Assembly: GCF_040448305.1 (NCBI RefSeq)
Contig: NZ_CP148752.1
Location: 310,001-374,000 of the forward strand
DNA from: Pseudomonas fluorescens
GTDB taxonomy: Bacteria; Pseudomonadota; Gammaproteobacteria; Pseudomonadales; Pseudomonadaceae
Direction: 5' to 3'
DNA length: 64,000 nt
Shown: piece by piece, positions 14,463-23,518 of the stretch
How the letters are laid out: the number at the start of each line of letters is the position of its first letter
Numbering within the stretch: position 1 is the stretch's first letter
Translations under genes and position numbers: made by a program
Notes under the pieces: model-generated
Told to the model about the DNA's origin: nothing
Database searches by the model: none
What the model saw: only the letters and a program-made list of their open reading frames with translations

Positions 14463-15526
14463 GACGACTCTCCTGCGTTCAATACGGCGGCCGCGCGTTC
14501 GAGCAAGGTTTTGACCGGGGCGGCAAGGCCCAGGCGCGGCGGGGTGGCGAGGTTATACCAGAGCCAGTCAGCCTCGGCCACGTGATGGCCGGACTCCTGG
14601 ACCTGAACCAGCCAGGGTTCGATGGATAATTGAAAATGGCTGAAGGTGTGCACCAGGCTCGGCAGCGATTGTTGCGCGCCCAGTTCCAGCGAGTGCTGCG
14701 ATGCCAGATGCGGCAGGTCGTCGAGGTCGTCGAGTTCCGGCAGGCTCCACAAACCGCCCCACAGGCCCGTGGACGGGCGACGGTAAAGCAGGATCGCGCC
14801 GTCGTTGTTGGCGAGCATCGGCATCAGCGTGCGTTTCTGCGGGATGGCTTTGCGCGGCTTTGGGATCGGGTAGCGGGTTTCCAGGCCGAGCATGTGCGCC
14901 TCGCAGCCCTTTTCCAGCGGACACAGCAGGCAGCTCGGTTTGCTGCGGGTGCAGAGCGTGGCGCCCAGGTCCATCATCGCCTGGGTGTAGGCGTTGACGC
15001 GGGTCTGCGGCGTAAAGCGCTCAGCGTTGGCCCAGAGCTGTTTGGCGACCTTCGGCTCGCCGGGGTAGCCCTCTTGCGCGGTAAATCGCGCCAGCACCCG
15101 TTTGACGTTGCCGTCGAGGATCGGCGCGCGCAGGCCCATGCTGATGCTGGCAATGGCGCCAGCGGTGGACAGGCCGATCCCCGGCAGATCAGTGAGCTTT
15201 TCCACGTCCCGGGGGAATTCGCCGCCGTACTGCTCGACGACGATCTTCGCGGTCTTCTGCAAATTGCGCGCGCGGGTGTAGTAACCCAGGCCCGTCCACA
15301 GGTGCAGCACTTCGTCTTCCGGTGCCGCCGCCAGGGCTTCGACCGTTGGCAACGAGGCCATGAAACGGTCGAAGTAGTTCAGCACGGTGCTGACCTGGGT
15401 CTGCTGCAACATGATTTCCGAGACCCACACCCGATACGGGTTGATGTCTTGCTGCCAGGGCAAATCGTGCCGGCCGTGGCGGTCGAACCAGTCCAGCACC
15501 GCCGTTGAAAACTGCTCGGCTCTCAT
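14459..15526 (-). CDS. mutY: A/G-specific adenine DNA glycosylase MutY
   Basis: A 355-aa base-excision repair enzyme that removes adenine opposite 8-oxoguanine. Catalytic E37 (SEIMLQQTQ) and D138 (ILDGNVKRV), the HhH motif LPGIGLSTAG (114-123), and [4Fe-4S] ligands C192, C199, C202, C208 (C-x6-C-x2-C-x5-C) are all present, at the same numbers as in E. coli MutY. A C-terminal MutT-like 8-oxoG-recognition domain follows. ATG at 15526 overlaps the asmA stop; the longer frame to 15583 is not needed. Confidence 0.97.
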   Translation of the reverse strand: MRAEQFSTAVLDWFDRHGRHDLPWQQDINPYRVWVSEIMLQQTQVSTVLNYFDRFMASLPTVEALAAAPEDEVLHLWTGLGYYTRARNLQKTAKIVVEQYGGEFPRDVEKLTDLPGIGLSTAGAIASISMGLRAPILDGNVKRVLARFTAQEGYPGEPKVAKQLWANAERFTPQTRVNAYTQAMMDLGATLCTRSKPSCLLCPLEKGCEAHMLGLETRYPIPKPRKAIPQKRTLMPMLANNDGAILLYRRPSTGLWGGLWSLPELDDLDDLPHLASQHSLELGAQQSLPSLVHTFSHFQLSIEPWLVQVQESGHHVAEADWLWYNLATPPRLGLAAPVKTLLERAAAVLNAGESS

Positions 15527-17754
15527 CGCTTGAACAGCTCCTTGAGCGCGTCTTTCATTTTCGGGTCGACCTTGTCGCCCCATTTCTCGTCGATTTTTTC
15601 GCTGATCCTGTCGCCAGCCAGTTTGGCCGCGACCTGGCTCATGCGGTCGTTATCCAAACGGCAAGCCTTGGCGCCCAGCTCCAGCGGGCCGCGGCAGCGC
15701 AGTGGCCACTCGACGCCGACAAACTTGTCGCCAACCTGACAGGCCGGGTCCGGCATGGCGCTGGTATCGCCTTCGACGATGATGCCGACGCGGTAGTCCA
15801 TGCCCAGCACTCGCAGATCGATGTCACCGTCACCGTTGACGGTCATGCCCGGGATGCGCGCTTTCAGGTCGGGGTTGCTGGCCACGCCGTTACGCAAGGT
15901 CAGGTTGCCCTTGAGCTCCTGGAACGGTGTGTCCTTGCCCCGCGGCTCACCGTTGAGGGATTTGCGGTTGAGCGTGGCGATGCCTTTGCACAGCTGTTGC
16001 TCAAGGTTGGCGTTGAGCAGCACGCCATTGTTGATGACGAAACTGGCGTTGCCGTTGAGGGTTTCGATCAACGCTTTCTGGCTGTTGCCGCTACCGGTCA
16101 GGCTGCTGTTGAGCGTGACCAGGCCTTTGACCGGCGGGTTCTTGCCCTGGCTTTCGAGGATTTTTTCTGCCGGTACCCGGCTGATCTTCGTCTGCAGGTT
16201 CATCGCCGGCACTGGCTGGCGTACATCGAGCGTTCCGGTGGTTTCGAAGTTGCCCTCATACAGGTCGCCGCGCAGGTTGGCCAGTGTCAGCAGGCCGCCC
16301 TGGCCGGTGGCCTTGAGCGCGGCGTTATGGATCGGCAGTTTTTGCAGGGTCAACTGGCCGAAGGTCAGGTCGGCGTCCACATCGAGCTTGCTCAAGCGTT
16401 CCACGGGCAACAAGCGCTCGCTGCTCCACGCGTCCTTGGTCGGCGCGGGTGGCAATGGAGTGCTGCCGGCACCCACCATGGCATTGGCTTCGGTGCTGGC
16501 GACTTCGGCCTGGCGTACTTGTGTCGCGCTATTGGCCTCGGCGGATTTTGGCGGCAGGTAACGGTCGATGTTGAAGGTGTCGGCCTTGAGTACTGCGCGC
16601 AGCGATTGCTTGGCGAAATTTTCGACGGCGATACGGCCGCTGAAGGTGCTGTCGTCGACTTTCAGGTTGAGGTCGTCGAGCGCCAGGCTGGTGGGTGTTG
16701 CTGCCAGACGGCTGACCAGCTCGACCTTGCTCAGGCTGCCTTCGGCCATGGCTGGGAGTTTCTGGCCGATGCTGTCGACGAATTTCGCCAGGTCGAACTG
16801 GGCAATCGAGATGCCGCCGCTGACTTGTGGGGTCTTGTCGAGGTCGTTGACCTTCAGTTCACCCAGTGCCCGCAGTTGGTTGGCGGAGATCTTGATGCCG
16901 GTCCACTCGGCGACATTGGCGGCCCTGTCCAGCACCAACTGGCCCTGGGCGGAGAAGGTCATGGTCTTGCCTTGCAGCGGGTCGCCGGTCACTTCGCCGG
17001 ACAACTTCATGTCTTCGAGCTGATAGCGCTGCAGTGCACGTGCGATGCGCACCTCACCGTTGAGCTCGGTGCGTACTCGCAATGCCGGCTGGTTGGCTGA
17101 CAGGAAAGCCGTGAGCTTGAGCGGAATGTTGACGGAGTCGTGAACCGCACCGGTGCTCAACTGAATGCTTTCGGCGCTGAAGCTCTTGCCGGTTTTTTCG
17201 TCGCTGTATTCGACCCGTGCGTTGTTCACGGTCAGGCTGTCGATGTCCAGACGAATCGGCTGAGCCGGTTTTTCCGCCGCGACGCTGGCTTCGGACGCAG
17301 GTTCGCCAGCGGCCGGCGGGGTGCTGGTCGCGTCGGAGTTGGCCGCTGCCGGCAGCTTGCCGACGTCTTGCCAATTGCCGTGGCCGTCCTTGTCGCGGAT
17401 CAGGCGCAGGTTCAGGCCCTCGACGCGCACGTCGCTCATTTGCACTTCACGGCGCAGCAGCGGCAGTACGCGCACCGACAGGCCGAGCATCTGCAAGTCG
17501 GCAAACGGTTCGGCCGGCTTGATCAGGGTCGCCACACTGGCGTCGTGCAGTTCCAGGCCCAGCCACGGGAACAGGCTCCAGCCGATATCGCCATTGAGCG
17601 TCAGCTCGATGTGGGCCTTGTCGCGGGCAATCTGGCGAATCTCGTCTTTGTAGTCGTTGGGATCGAAGAGGTGGGTCAGGGCAAAGCCCAGCGCCACAAT
17701 GATCAGCAACAGCCCGAGAAGTACCAGACCCAGGATTTTGCCGAACGCTTTCAT
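15523..17754 (-). CDS. asmA: AsmA family protein
   Basis: A 743-aa AsmA-family protein, anchored to the inner membrane by an N-terminal helix (MKAFGKILGLVLLGLLLIIV) and reaching into the periplasm. The conserved AsmA start (HLFDPNDYKDEI..IARDKAHIEL) and the C-terminal AsmA repeat-beta region near the end are visible. AsmA-like proteins help move phospholipids to the outer membrane and affect outer-membrane protein assembly. It has AAGGA before ATG 17754 and heads the operon with mutY and yggX. Confidence 0.92.
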   Translation of the reverse strand: MKAFGKILGLVLLGLLLIIVALGFALTHLFDPNDYKDEIRQIARDKAHIELTLNGDIGWSLFPWLGLELHDASVATLIKPAEPFADLQMLGLSVRVLPLLRREVQMSDVRVEGLNLRLIRDKDGHGNWQDVGKLPAAANSDATSTPPAAGEPASEASVAAEKPAQPIRLDIDSLTVNNARVEYSDEKTGKSFSAESIQLSTGAVHDSVNIPLKLTAFLSANQPALRVRTELNGEVRIARALQRYQLEDMKLSGEVTGDPLQGKTMTFSAQGQLVLDRAANVAEWTGIKISANQLRALGELKVNDLDKTPQVSGGISIAQFDLAKFVDSIGQKLPAMAEGSLSKVELVSRLAATPTSLALDDLNLKVDDSTFSGRIAVENFAKQSLRAVLKADTFNIDRYLPPKSAEANSATQVRQAEVASTEANAMVGAGSTPLPPAPTKDAWSSERLLPVERLSKLDVDADLTFGQLTLQKLPIHNAALKATGQGGLLTLANLRGDLYEGNFETTGTLDVRQPVPAMNLQTKISRVPAEKILESQGKNPPVKGLVTLNSSLTGSGNSQKALIETLNGNASFVINNGVLLNANLEQQLCKGIATLNRKSLNGEPRGKDTPFQELKGNLTLRNGVASNPDLKARIPGMTVNGDGDIDLRVLGMDYRVGIIVEGDTSAMPDPACQVGDKFVGVEWPLRCRGPLELGAKACRLDNDRMSQVAAKLAGDRISEKIDEKWGDKVDPKMKDALKELFKR

Positions 17755-17832
17755 GGGCGAGTCCTTGTAGTTAATCGAATTCAAAATTTAGCCGAGGAGT
17801 ATAGCGCCCCCGAACAGACGACCGGTCAGTGA

Positions 17833-18237
17833 TCACGCCGGCAATACGTCCAGCGGCAGTTTCAGCTTCGCGGCCAGCGCCTGAGCCTCCAGATGCCCGG
17901 CAGGCGCCAGCAGGCGCAGGGTCATGCCCGATTGCGCGGCCATTTTCTGGGCTTCGGCGACCAGTCGCTCGGCAACACCACGGCGGCGGGTAATTTTTCG
18001 CACACATATTTGGGACAAGTGCCAGGCGTCTTGGTGCCTTTGCAAGCGGGCCGCGCCCAGCAGGCGATCATTGAAGCGTCCGGCGATCAGTGTGCCGTCG
18101 CGCAAACAGTCCTCGATCAACTGCGCTTCCCCGGAAAACGGCGCGAACAACCAGTCCGGGGCGTCGCGGTAGATCTTCTGCAGATCCTGCCGATCCTGGG
18201 CAGTGGCGTGGTTCAGCGGCTCGACAATGATCGGCAT
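17833..18237 (-). CDS. panM: PanM/PanZ-like GNAT protein
   Basis: A 134-aa GNAT-fold protein. AQDRQDLQKIYRDAP, AGRFNDRLLGAARL and LSQICVRKITRRRGVAERLV align by eye with E. coli PanM (PanZ), which binds acetyl-CoA and triggers self-cleavage of aspartate decarboxylase PanD, linking CoA status to pantothenate synthesis. The acetyl-CoA loop here is RRRGVA. No pan genes are adjacent, so the function rests on sequence likeness; a generic GNAT acetyltransferase is the alternative. Confidence 0.7.
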   Translation of the reverse strand: MPIIVEPLNHATAQDRQDLQKIYRDAPDWLFAPFSGEAQLIEDCLRDGTLIAGRFNDRLLGAARLQRHQDAWHLSQICVRKITRRRGVAERLVAEAQKMAAQSGMTLRLLAPAGHLEAQALAAKLKLPLDVLPA

Positions 18238-18360
18238 GGTGATTCCTGTGAGGTCATGAAGCGATGGAGATCAGATGACGTACAAAACGTGATGTCAGTT
18301 TGGTTTTTCTGCCACTTGCAGATGGTAACCTTTGCCCGTTCGTCCGTCCTTCTGCGACCT

Positions 18361-18373
18361 GTTGTCGCACAAC
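18361..18373. promoter_or_regulatory. GntR/FadR-type operator candidate
   Basis: GTTGT-CGC-ACAAC is a perfect palindrome fitting the FadR-subfamily pattern T-N-G-T-N3-A-C-N-A. It lies ~97 bp upstream of the MFS transporter start. An overlapping palindrome TGCGAC-CTGTT-GTCGCA spans 18353-18369. No regulator gene is next to it. Confidence 0.4.
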
Positions 18374-18469
18374 TAGGCGCTCCACCGAAAAAAACGGTCA
18401 TGCCTGCGTGCATAAAGGCCGGGAGTGAACTGTGGCTGGCGAACCATACTGATAATTGGGGGATACACA

Positions 18470-20134
18470 ATGACCACGAGCATCACGGCGGACGGCTTCA
18501 GTGCCGACCAGCCTGCGTTCCTGTCCAAGGAGCGGATCATCGCCAAGCCCGGTTTCAACCGTTGGCTGGTGCCACCGGCCGCGCTGGCCATCCACTTGTG
18601 CATCGGCATGGCCTATGGCTTTTCGGTGTTCTGGTTGCCGCTGTCCAAGGCGCTGGGCATCACCGCTCCAGCGGCCTGCGCACCGGACATGAGTTTTATC
18701 GCACAAGTCTTTTCGTCCCAGTGTGACTGGCCGATCTCGATGCTCGGCTGGATCTACACCCTGTTCTTCATCTTCCTCGGTTGCTCGGCCGCCATCTGGG
18801 GTGGCTGGCTGGAACATGCCGGACCGCGCAAGGCCGGTGTCGTATCGGCTCTGTGCTGGTGTGGTGGCCTGCTGATTTCGGCGTTGGGGGTGTATACCCA
18901 CCAGATCTGGCTGATGTGGATCGGCTCCGGGGTCATTGGCGGTATCGGCCTGGGCCTGGGCTACATTTCGCCGGTGTCGACCCTGATCAAATGGTTCCCG
19001 GACAAGCGCGGCATGGCGACCGGCATGGCGATCATGGGCTTTGGCGGCGGCGCAATGGTCGGCGCTCCGCTGGCGGCGGCGCTGATGGGGCATTTCGCTT
19101 CGCCAACCAGCGTCGGCGTGTGGCAGAGCTTCCTGGTGATGGCCGCGATCTACTTCGTGTTCATGATCGGTGGCGCGCTGTCCTACCGCGTTCCGCCAAC
19201 CGGCTGGAAGCCGGAAGGCTGGACGGCCCCGGCGAAAAAAGCCTCGAACGCGATGATCACTCATCGTCATGTTCACGTGAATGTGGCCTGGAAGACGCCG
19301 CAGTTCCGTCTGGTGTGGCTGGTGCTGTGCCTGAACGTATCGGCCGGTATCGGCATCCTCGGCATGGCGTCGCCGCTGTTGCAGGAAGTGTTCGCTGGCA
19401 AGTTGCTGGGCAATGACCTGACCTTCGGTCAACTGGACGCCTCGCAACTGGCTTCGATTGCCGCCATCGCTGCCGGGTTCACCGGTTTGCTCAGTCTGTT
19501 CAACATCGGCGGGCGTTTCTTCTGGGCTTCGTTCTCGGATTACCTGGGCCGTAAAAACACTTACTTCGTGTTCTTCGCCCTGGGCTTTGCCCTGTACGGA
19601 CTGATTCCGAACCTGGGTCACCTGGGCAGCATCGCGCTGTTCGTGGCAGCGTTCTGCATCATCCTGTCGATGTATGGCGGTGGTTTCGCGACTGTTCCTG
19701 CGTATCTGGCGGATCTGTTCGGTACGCAAATGGTCGGTGCGATTCACGGTCGCCTGCTGACGGCGTGGGCTGCTGCCGGCGTGCTCGGCCCGGTGCTGGT
19801 GAATTACCTGCGCGAATATCAGTTGAGCATCGGCGTCGAGCGTGCAGCGGCCTACGACATCACCCTGTACATCCTCGCCGGCCTGCTGGTGCTGGGTTTC
19901 CTGTGCAACCTGCTGGTGCGTCCGGTGGCGGACAAGTACTTCATGACCGACGCCGAACTGGCCGCCGAACAGGCGCTGGGCCATGACAAAGGCGCTGACA
20001 GCAGCAGCGTGCTGGAGTGGAAAGCCGCACCGGGCAGCAAGCCGCTGGCGATTGCGGCGTGGCTGGTGGTGGGCATTCCGCTGGCGTGGGGTGTTTGGGT
20101 GACTCTGCAGAAGACGGCGGTACTGTTTCACTAA
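18470..20134 (+). CDS. OFA-type MFS transporter (oxalate/formate antiporter family)
   Basis: A 554-aa major facilitator protein. About 12 membrane helices are visible, with the MFS motif DKRGMATGMAIMGFGGGAMVG after helix 4 and NIGGRFFWASFSDYLGRK between helices 8 and 9, both typical of oxalate:formate antiporter relatives. An insertion with Cys residues (AACAPDMSFIAQ..) follows helix 1. GGGGGA precedes ATG at 18470; the upstream extension to 18425 is unlikely. It stands alone with a REP doublet downstream. The substrate is probably a small carboxylate; it cannot be fixed from sequence. Confidence 0.85.
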   Translation: MTTSITADGFSADQPAFLSKERIIAKPGFNRWLVPPAALAIHLCIGMAYGFSVFWLPLSKALGITAPAACAPDMSFIAQVFSSQCDWPISMLGWIYTLFFIFLGCSAAIWGGWLEHAGPRKAGVVSALCWCGGLLISALGVYTHQIWLMWIGSGVIGGIGLGLGYISPVSTLIKWFPDKRGMATGMAIMGFGGGAMVGAPLAAALMGHFASPTSVGVWQSFLVMAAIYFVFMIGGALSYRVPPTGWKPEGWTAPAKKASNAMITHRHVHVNVAWKTPQFRLVWLVLCLNVSAGIGILGMASPLLQEVFAGKLLGNDLTFGQLDASQLASIAAIAAGFTGLLSLFNIGGRFFWASFSDYLGRKNTYFVFFALGFALYGLIPNLGHLGSIALFVAAFCIILSMYGGGFATVPAYLADLFGTQMVGAIHGRLLTAWAAAGVLGPVLVNYLREYQLSIGVERAAAYDITLYILAGLLVLGFLCNLLVRPVADKYFMTDAELAAEQALGHDKGADSSSVLEWKAAPGSKPLAIAAWLVVGIPLAWGVWVTLQKTAVLFH

Positions 20135-20150
20135 GTAAAACGCACTATCC

Positions 20151-20242
20151 CTGTAGGAGCGAGCCTGCTCGCGATAGCGGTCTGACAGTCGACAGAAATG
20201 TTGAATGAACGACCCTCATCGCGAGCAGGCTCGCTCCTACAG
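20151..20242. repeat. REP doublet 1
   Basis: Two inverted REP units (CTGTAGGAGCGAGCCTGCTC and its reverse complement) with a ~37-nt spacer after the MFS transporter. Folds into a long hairpin; may stabilise or end the transcript. Confidence 0.9.
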
Positions 20243-20353
20243 TTGTTTTGGGGTGTCTGAAATGGCTTGTATGGACATGTCTATCGCCGACACCCCCGAA
20301 TTCACTCCGTCAGGGATATCACCTCGCGTGTTTCTGTTTGGCGCCCGCACGCC

Positions 20354-20359
20354 TATAAT
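20354..20359 (+). promoter_or_regulatory. -10 box of the his cluster
   Basis: A perfect TATAAT 39 nt before hisB. No good -35 element is visible at 17 nt (TTTCTG), so an activator or weak promoter is likely. Confidence 0.5.
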
Positions 20360-20397
20360 GGCTGCCTTTTTCGCCCAATGATTTTGCGGAGCTGGTG

Positions 20398-20991
20398 ATG
20401 GCCGAACGTAAGGCGTCTGTCGAGCGCGACACTCTGGAAACCCAGATCAAAGCCTCGATCAACCTCGATGGCACCGGAAAGGCCCGATTTGATATCGGTG
20501 TTCCTTTTCTTGAGCACATGCTGGACCAGATCGCCCGTCACGGGTTGATCGACCTGGATATTGTCAGCAAGGGCGACCTGCATATCGATGACCACCACAC
20601 CGTGGAAGACGTCGGTATCACCCTCGGCCAGGCGTTTGCCAAAGCCATCGGCGACAAGAAAGGAATCCGCCGCTACGGCCACGCCTACGTGCCGCTCGAT
20701 GAAGCGCTGTCGCGCGTGGTGATCGACTTCTCCGGCCGTCCAGGCCTGCAGATGCACGTGCCGTACACTCGCGCCACCGTCGGCGGCTTCGACGTTGACC
20801 TGTTCCAGGAGTTCTTCCAGGGCTTCGTCAACCATGCATTGGTCAGCCTGCACATCGACAACCTGCGTGGCACCAACACCCACCACCAGATCGAAACCGT
20901 GTTCAAGGCTTTCGGCCGCGCCCTGCGCATGGCCGTCGAGCTCGATGACCGCATGGCCGGGCAAATGCCATCGACCAAGGGCGTCCTGTAA
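20398..20991 (+). CDS. hisB: Imidazoleglycerol-phosphate dehydratase
   Basis: A 197-aa monofunctional HisB (step 6 of histidine biosynthesis; Mn2+-dependent dehydration of IGP). Seen: PFLEHMLDQIARHG, the metal-binding LHIDDHHTVEDVG and the second repeat FVNHALVSLHIDN..GTNTHHQIE. ATG at 20398 with GGAG 6 nt upstream is preferred over GTG at 20395. Its stop overlaps the hisH start (TAATG). Confidence 0.97.
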   Translation: MAERKASVERDTLETQIKASINLDGTGKARFDIGVPFLEHMLDQIARHGLIDLDIVSKGDLHIDDHHTVEDVGITLGQAFAKAIGDKKGIRRYGHAYVPLDEALSRVVIDFSGRPGLQMHVPYTRATVGGFDVDLFQEFFQGFVNHALVSLHIDNLRGTNTHHQIETVFKAFGRALRMAVELDDRMAGQMPSTKGVL

Positions 20992-21629
20992 TGCAGACAG
21001 TCGCGGTTATCGATTACGGCATGGGCAACCTGCACTCGGTGGCCAAGGCCCTCGAGCACGTCGGTGCCGGCAAGGTCCTGATCACCAGCGATGCCAATGT
21101 GATTCGCGAAGCCGACCGGGTGGTTTTCCCCGGCGTCGGCGCGATTCGCGATTGCATGGCGGAGATCCGTCGCCTCGGCTTCGATTCGCTGGTGCGTGAA
21201 GTCAGCCAGGACCGTCCGTTCCTTGGCATCTGCGTCGGCATGCAAGCCTTGCTCGACACCAGCGAAGAGAACGACGGTGTCGACTGCATTGGCCTGTTCC
21301 CGGGCGCGGTGAAGTTCTTCGGCAAAGACCTGCATGAAGACGGCGAACACCTGAAAGTCCCGCACATGGGCTGGAACGAAGTGAAGCAGAAGGTCAGTCA
21401 CCCGCTGTGGCACGACATTCCGGACTTGGCGCGGTTCTACTTCGTGCACAGCTACTACATTGCTGCCGCCAACGCGCGGCAGGTGGTGGGTGGCGGTCAC
21501 TACGGTGTCGATTTCGCCGCCGCGCTGGCCGAAGGCTCGCGTTTCGCCGTGCAGTTCCACCCGGAGAAAAGCCATACTCATGGCCTGCAGTTGCTGCAGA
21601 ACTTCGCTGCGTGGGACGGTCGCTGGTAA
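20991..21629 (+). CDS. hisH: Imidazole glycerol phosphate synthase, glutaminase subunit
   Basis: A 212-aa class-I glutamine amidotransferase that feeds ammonia to HisF. The nucleophile Cys lies in PFLGICVGMQ, and the His/Glu dyad in VQFHPEKSH; the oxyanion-strand motif PGVGAI is present. It overlaps hisB, and the next gene starts directly after its stop (TAAATG). Confidence 0.97.
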   Translation: MQTVAVIDYGMGNLHSVAKALEHVGAGKVLITSDANVIREADRVVFPGVGAIRDCMAEIRRLGFDSLVREVSQDRPFLGICVGMQALLDTSEENDGVDCIGLFPGAVKFFGKDLHEDGEHLKVPHMGWNEVKQKVSHPLWHDIPDLARFYFVHSYYIAAANARQVVGGGHYGVDFAAALAEGSRFAVQFHPEKSHTHGLQLLQNFAAWDGRW

Positions 21630-21887
21630 ATGGCAATCAAGAAGAAACCGCCGATTCTGACCCTCACTCCCGAGCAGGAGAGCGAGGCCAATCGCAAGAT
21701 CAAGCGCTTCATGGAAGACCGCTTCGAACTCGACCTCGGCTCGTTCGAGGCGGCGGAGATTCTTGAGTTGTTTACCCGTGAAATTGCTCCGCATTATTAC
21801 AACAGGGCGATTTTCGATGTGCAGGCGCACCTCAAAGAGAGGTTCGAAAGCATCGAAAGCGATCTGTGGGCGCTCGAGAAAAACTGA
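21630..21887 (+). CDS. DUF2164 family protein
   Basis: An 85-aa DUF2164 protein of unknown function: ILTLTPEQESEANRKIKRFM, ELDLGSFEAAEILELF and the C-terminal IAPHYYNRAIFDVQAHL..W..LEKN are the family hallmarks. It sits between hisH and hisA with no gap to hisH, an arrangement common in pseudomonads, so it is very probably co-expressed with histidine biosynthesis. Confidence 0.9.
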   Translation: MAIKKKPPILTLTPEQESEANRKIKRFMEDRFELDLGSFEAAEILELFTREIAPHYYNRAIFDVQAHLKERFESIESDLWALEKN

Positions 21888-21929
21888 TTTCCGAGCCAAG
21901 CTGAACATTCAAATTTGAAGGTTTGCCAG

Positions 21930-22667
21930 ATGCTGATTATTCCCGCTATCGATCTTAAAGACGGTGCCTGTGTTCGTCTGCGCCAGGGCCGCATGGAAGA
22001 TTCCACGGTGTTCTCCGATGACCCGGTGAGCATGGCTGCCAAGTGGGTGGAGGGCGGTTGCCTCCGTCTGCATCTGGTCGACCTGAACGGCGCCTTCGAA
22101 GGCCAGCCGGTCAACGGCGAAGTGGTCACTGCCATCGCCAAGCGCTATCCGAACCTGCCGATCCAGATCGGCGGCGGTATCCGCTCCCTGGAAACCATCG
22201 AGCATTACGTGAAAGCGGGTGTGAGCTACGTGATCATCGGCACCAAGGCCGTGAAAGATCCGGCCTTCGTCGCCGAAGCCTGCCGCGCGTTCCCGGGCAA
22301 AATCATCGTGGGTCTGGATGCCAAAGACGGTTTTGTCGCCACTGACGGCTGGGCTGAAATCAGCACCATCCAGGTGATCGACCTGGCCAAGCAGTTTGAA
22401 GCCGACGGCGTGTCTTCGATCGTTTATACCGACATCGCCAAAGACGGCATGATGCAGGGCTGCAACGTACCGTTCACCGCCGCACTGGCTGCTGCAACAA
22501 AGATCCCGGTGATCGCTTCCGGCGGCATCCACAACCTGGGTGACATCAAGACCCTGCTCGACGCCAAGGCGCCGGGCATCATCGGTGCGATCACAGGCCG
22601 TGCGATCTACGAAGGCACCCTCGATGTCGCTGAAGCGCAAGCTTTCTGCGATTCGTACAAAGGCTGA
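21930..22667 (+). CDS. hisA: ProFAR isomerase
   Basis: A 245-aa (beta/alpha)8 barrel, phosphoribosylformimino-AICAR isomerase. Seen: LIIPAIDLKDGACVRL with the N-terminal catalytic Asp, the phosphate loops QIGGGIRS and VIASGGIHN, and the C-terminal catalytic Asp in IYTDIAKDG-type VYTDIAKDGMM. ATG at 21930 follows GAAGG; a TTG further upstream (21915) is not needed. Confidence 0.97.
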   Translation: MLIIPAIDLKDGACVRLRQGRMEDSTVFSDDPVSMAAKWVEGGCLRLHLVDLNGAFEGQPVNGEVVTAIAKRYPNLPIQIGGGIRSLETIEHYVKAGVSYVIIGTKAVKDPAFVAEACRAFPGKIIVGLDAKDGFVATDGWAEISTIQVIDLAKQFEADGVSSIVYTDIAKDGMMQGCNVPFTAALAAATKIPVIASGGIHNLGDIKTLLDAKAPGIIGAITGRAIYEGTLDVAEAQAFCDSYKG

Positions 22668-22676
22668 GGACTGATC

Positions 22677-23447
22677 ATGGCGCTGGCCAAACGCATCATC
22701 CCTTGCCTGGACGTGGACAACGGCCGGGTGGTCAAGGGTGTGAAATTTGAAAACATCCGCGACGCCGGTGACCCGGTGGAAATCGCCCGTCGCTACGACG
22801 AGCAGGGCGCCGACGAGATTACCTTTCTCGACATCACCGCCAGCGTCGATGGCCGCGACACCACGCTGCACACCGTTGAGCGCATGGCCAGCCAGGTGTT
22901 CATCCCGCTGACCGTGGGCGGTGGCGTGCGCACCGTGCAGGACATCCGCAACCTGCTCAATGCCGGTGCGGACAAGGTTTCGATCAACACTGCAGCAGTG
23001 TTCAACCCGGAGTTTGTCGGCGAAGCCGCGCAGCATTTCGGTTCGCAATGCATCGTGGTGGCCATCGACGCGAAGAAGGTTTCCGGACCGGGCGAAACCC
23101 CGCGCTGGGAAATCTTCACCCATGGTGGTCGCAAGCCAACCGGCCTCGACGCCGTTGAGTGGGCGAAGAAAATGGAAGGCCTGGGTGCCGGCGAAATCCT
23201 GTTGACCAGCATGGACCAGGACGGCATGAAAAACGGTTTCGACCTGGGCGTCACCCGAGCGATCAGCGATGCGCTGGGCATTCCGGTGATCGCCTCCGGC
23301 GGTGTCGGCAACCTGCAACACCTGGCCGACGGCATTATCGAAGGCCACGCCAGCGCGGTACTGGCGGCGAGTATTTTCCACTTCGGCGAATACACGGTGC
23401 AGGAAGCCAAGGCCTATATGGCCCATCGCGGAATCGTGATGCGTTAA
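22677..23447 (+). CDS. hisF: Imidazole glycerol phosphate synthase, cyclase subunit
   Basis: A 256-aa (beta/alpha)8 barrel that pairs with HisH to form IGP and AICAR. Seen: RIIPCLDVDNGRVVKG (catalytic D11), DEITFLDITAS, PLTVGGGVRT, LLTSMDQDGMKNG (catalytic Asp) and PVIASGGVGN. It is the last gene of the cluster; a 16-bp perfect inverted repeat follows. Confidence 0.97.
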   Translation: MALAKRIIPCLDVDNGRVVKGVKFENIRDAGDPVEIARRYDEQGADEITFLDITASVDGRDTTLHTVERMASQVFIPLTVGGGVRTVQDIRNLLNAGADKVSINTAAVFNPEFVGEAAQHFGSQCIVVAIDAKKVSGPGETPRWEIFTHGGRKPTGLDAVEWAKKMEGLGAGEILLTSMDQDGMKNGFDLGVTRAISDALGIPVIASGGVGNLQHLADGIIEGHASAVLAASIFHFGEYTVQEAKAYMAHRGIVMR

Positions 23448-23465
23448 ACAACAGGCCAGTGGACA

Positions 23466-23502
23466 CCATGGCGTACCCAAGGCACTCTTGGGTACGCCAT
23501 GG
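23466..23502. repeat. 16-bp perfect inverted repeat after hisF
   Basis: CCATGGCGTACCCAAG and CTTGGGTACGCCATGG enclose the 5-nt loop GCACT. It begins 19 nt after the hisF stop and ends 16 nt before the next ATG. There is no T-run, so it is not a classic terminator; a transcript-stabilising hairpin, attenuating fold or operator is possible. Confidence 0.8.
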
Positions 23503-23518
23503 ATTTCGGTAGCCAGAC

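Noticed and set aside
18398..20131. 577-codon minus-strand open frame antisense to the MFS transporter
   Set aside because: It mirrors the GC-rich codon pattern of the real transporter gene, is rich in Gln/Arg/His and has no family features or ribosome-binding site.
21909..23480. 523-codon minus-strand open frame antisense to hisA/hisF
   Set aside because: A shadow of two certain his genes; Gly/Ala/Val/His-rich composition typical of antisense frames.
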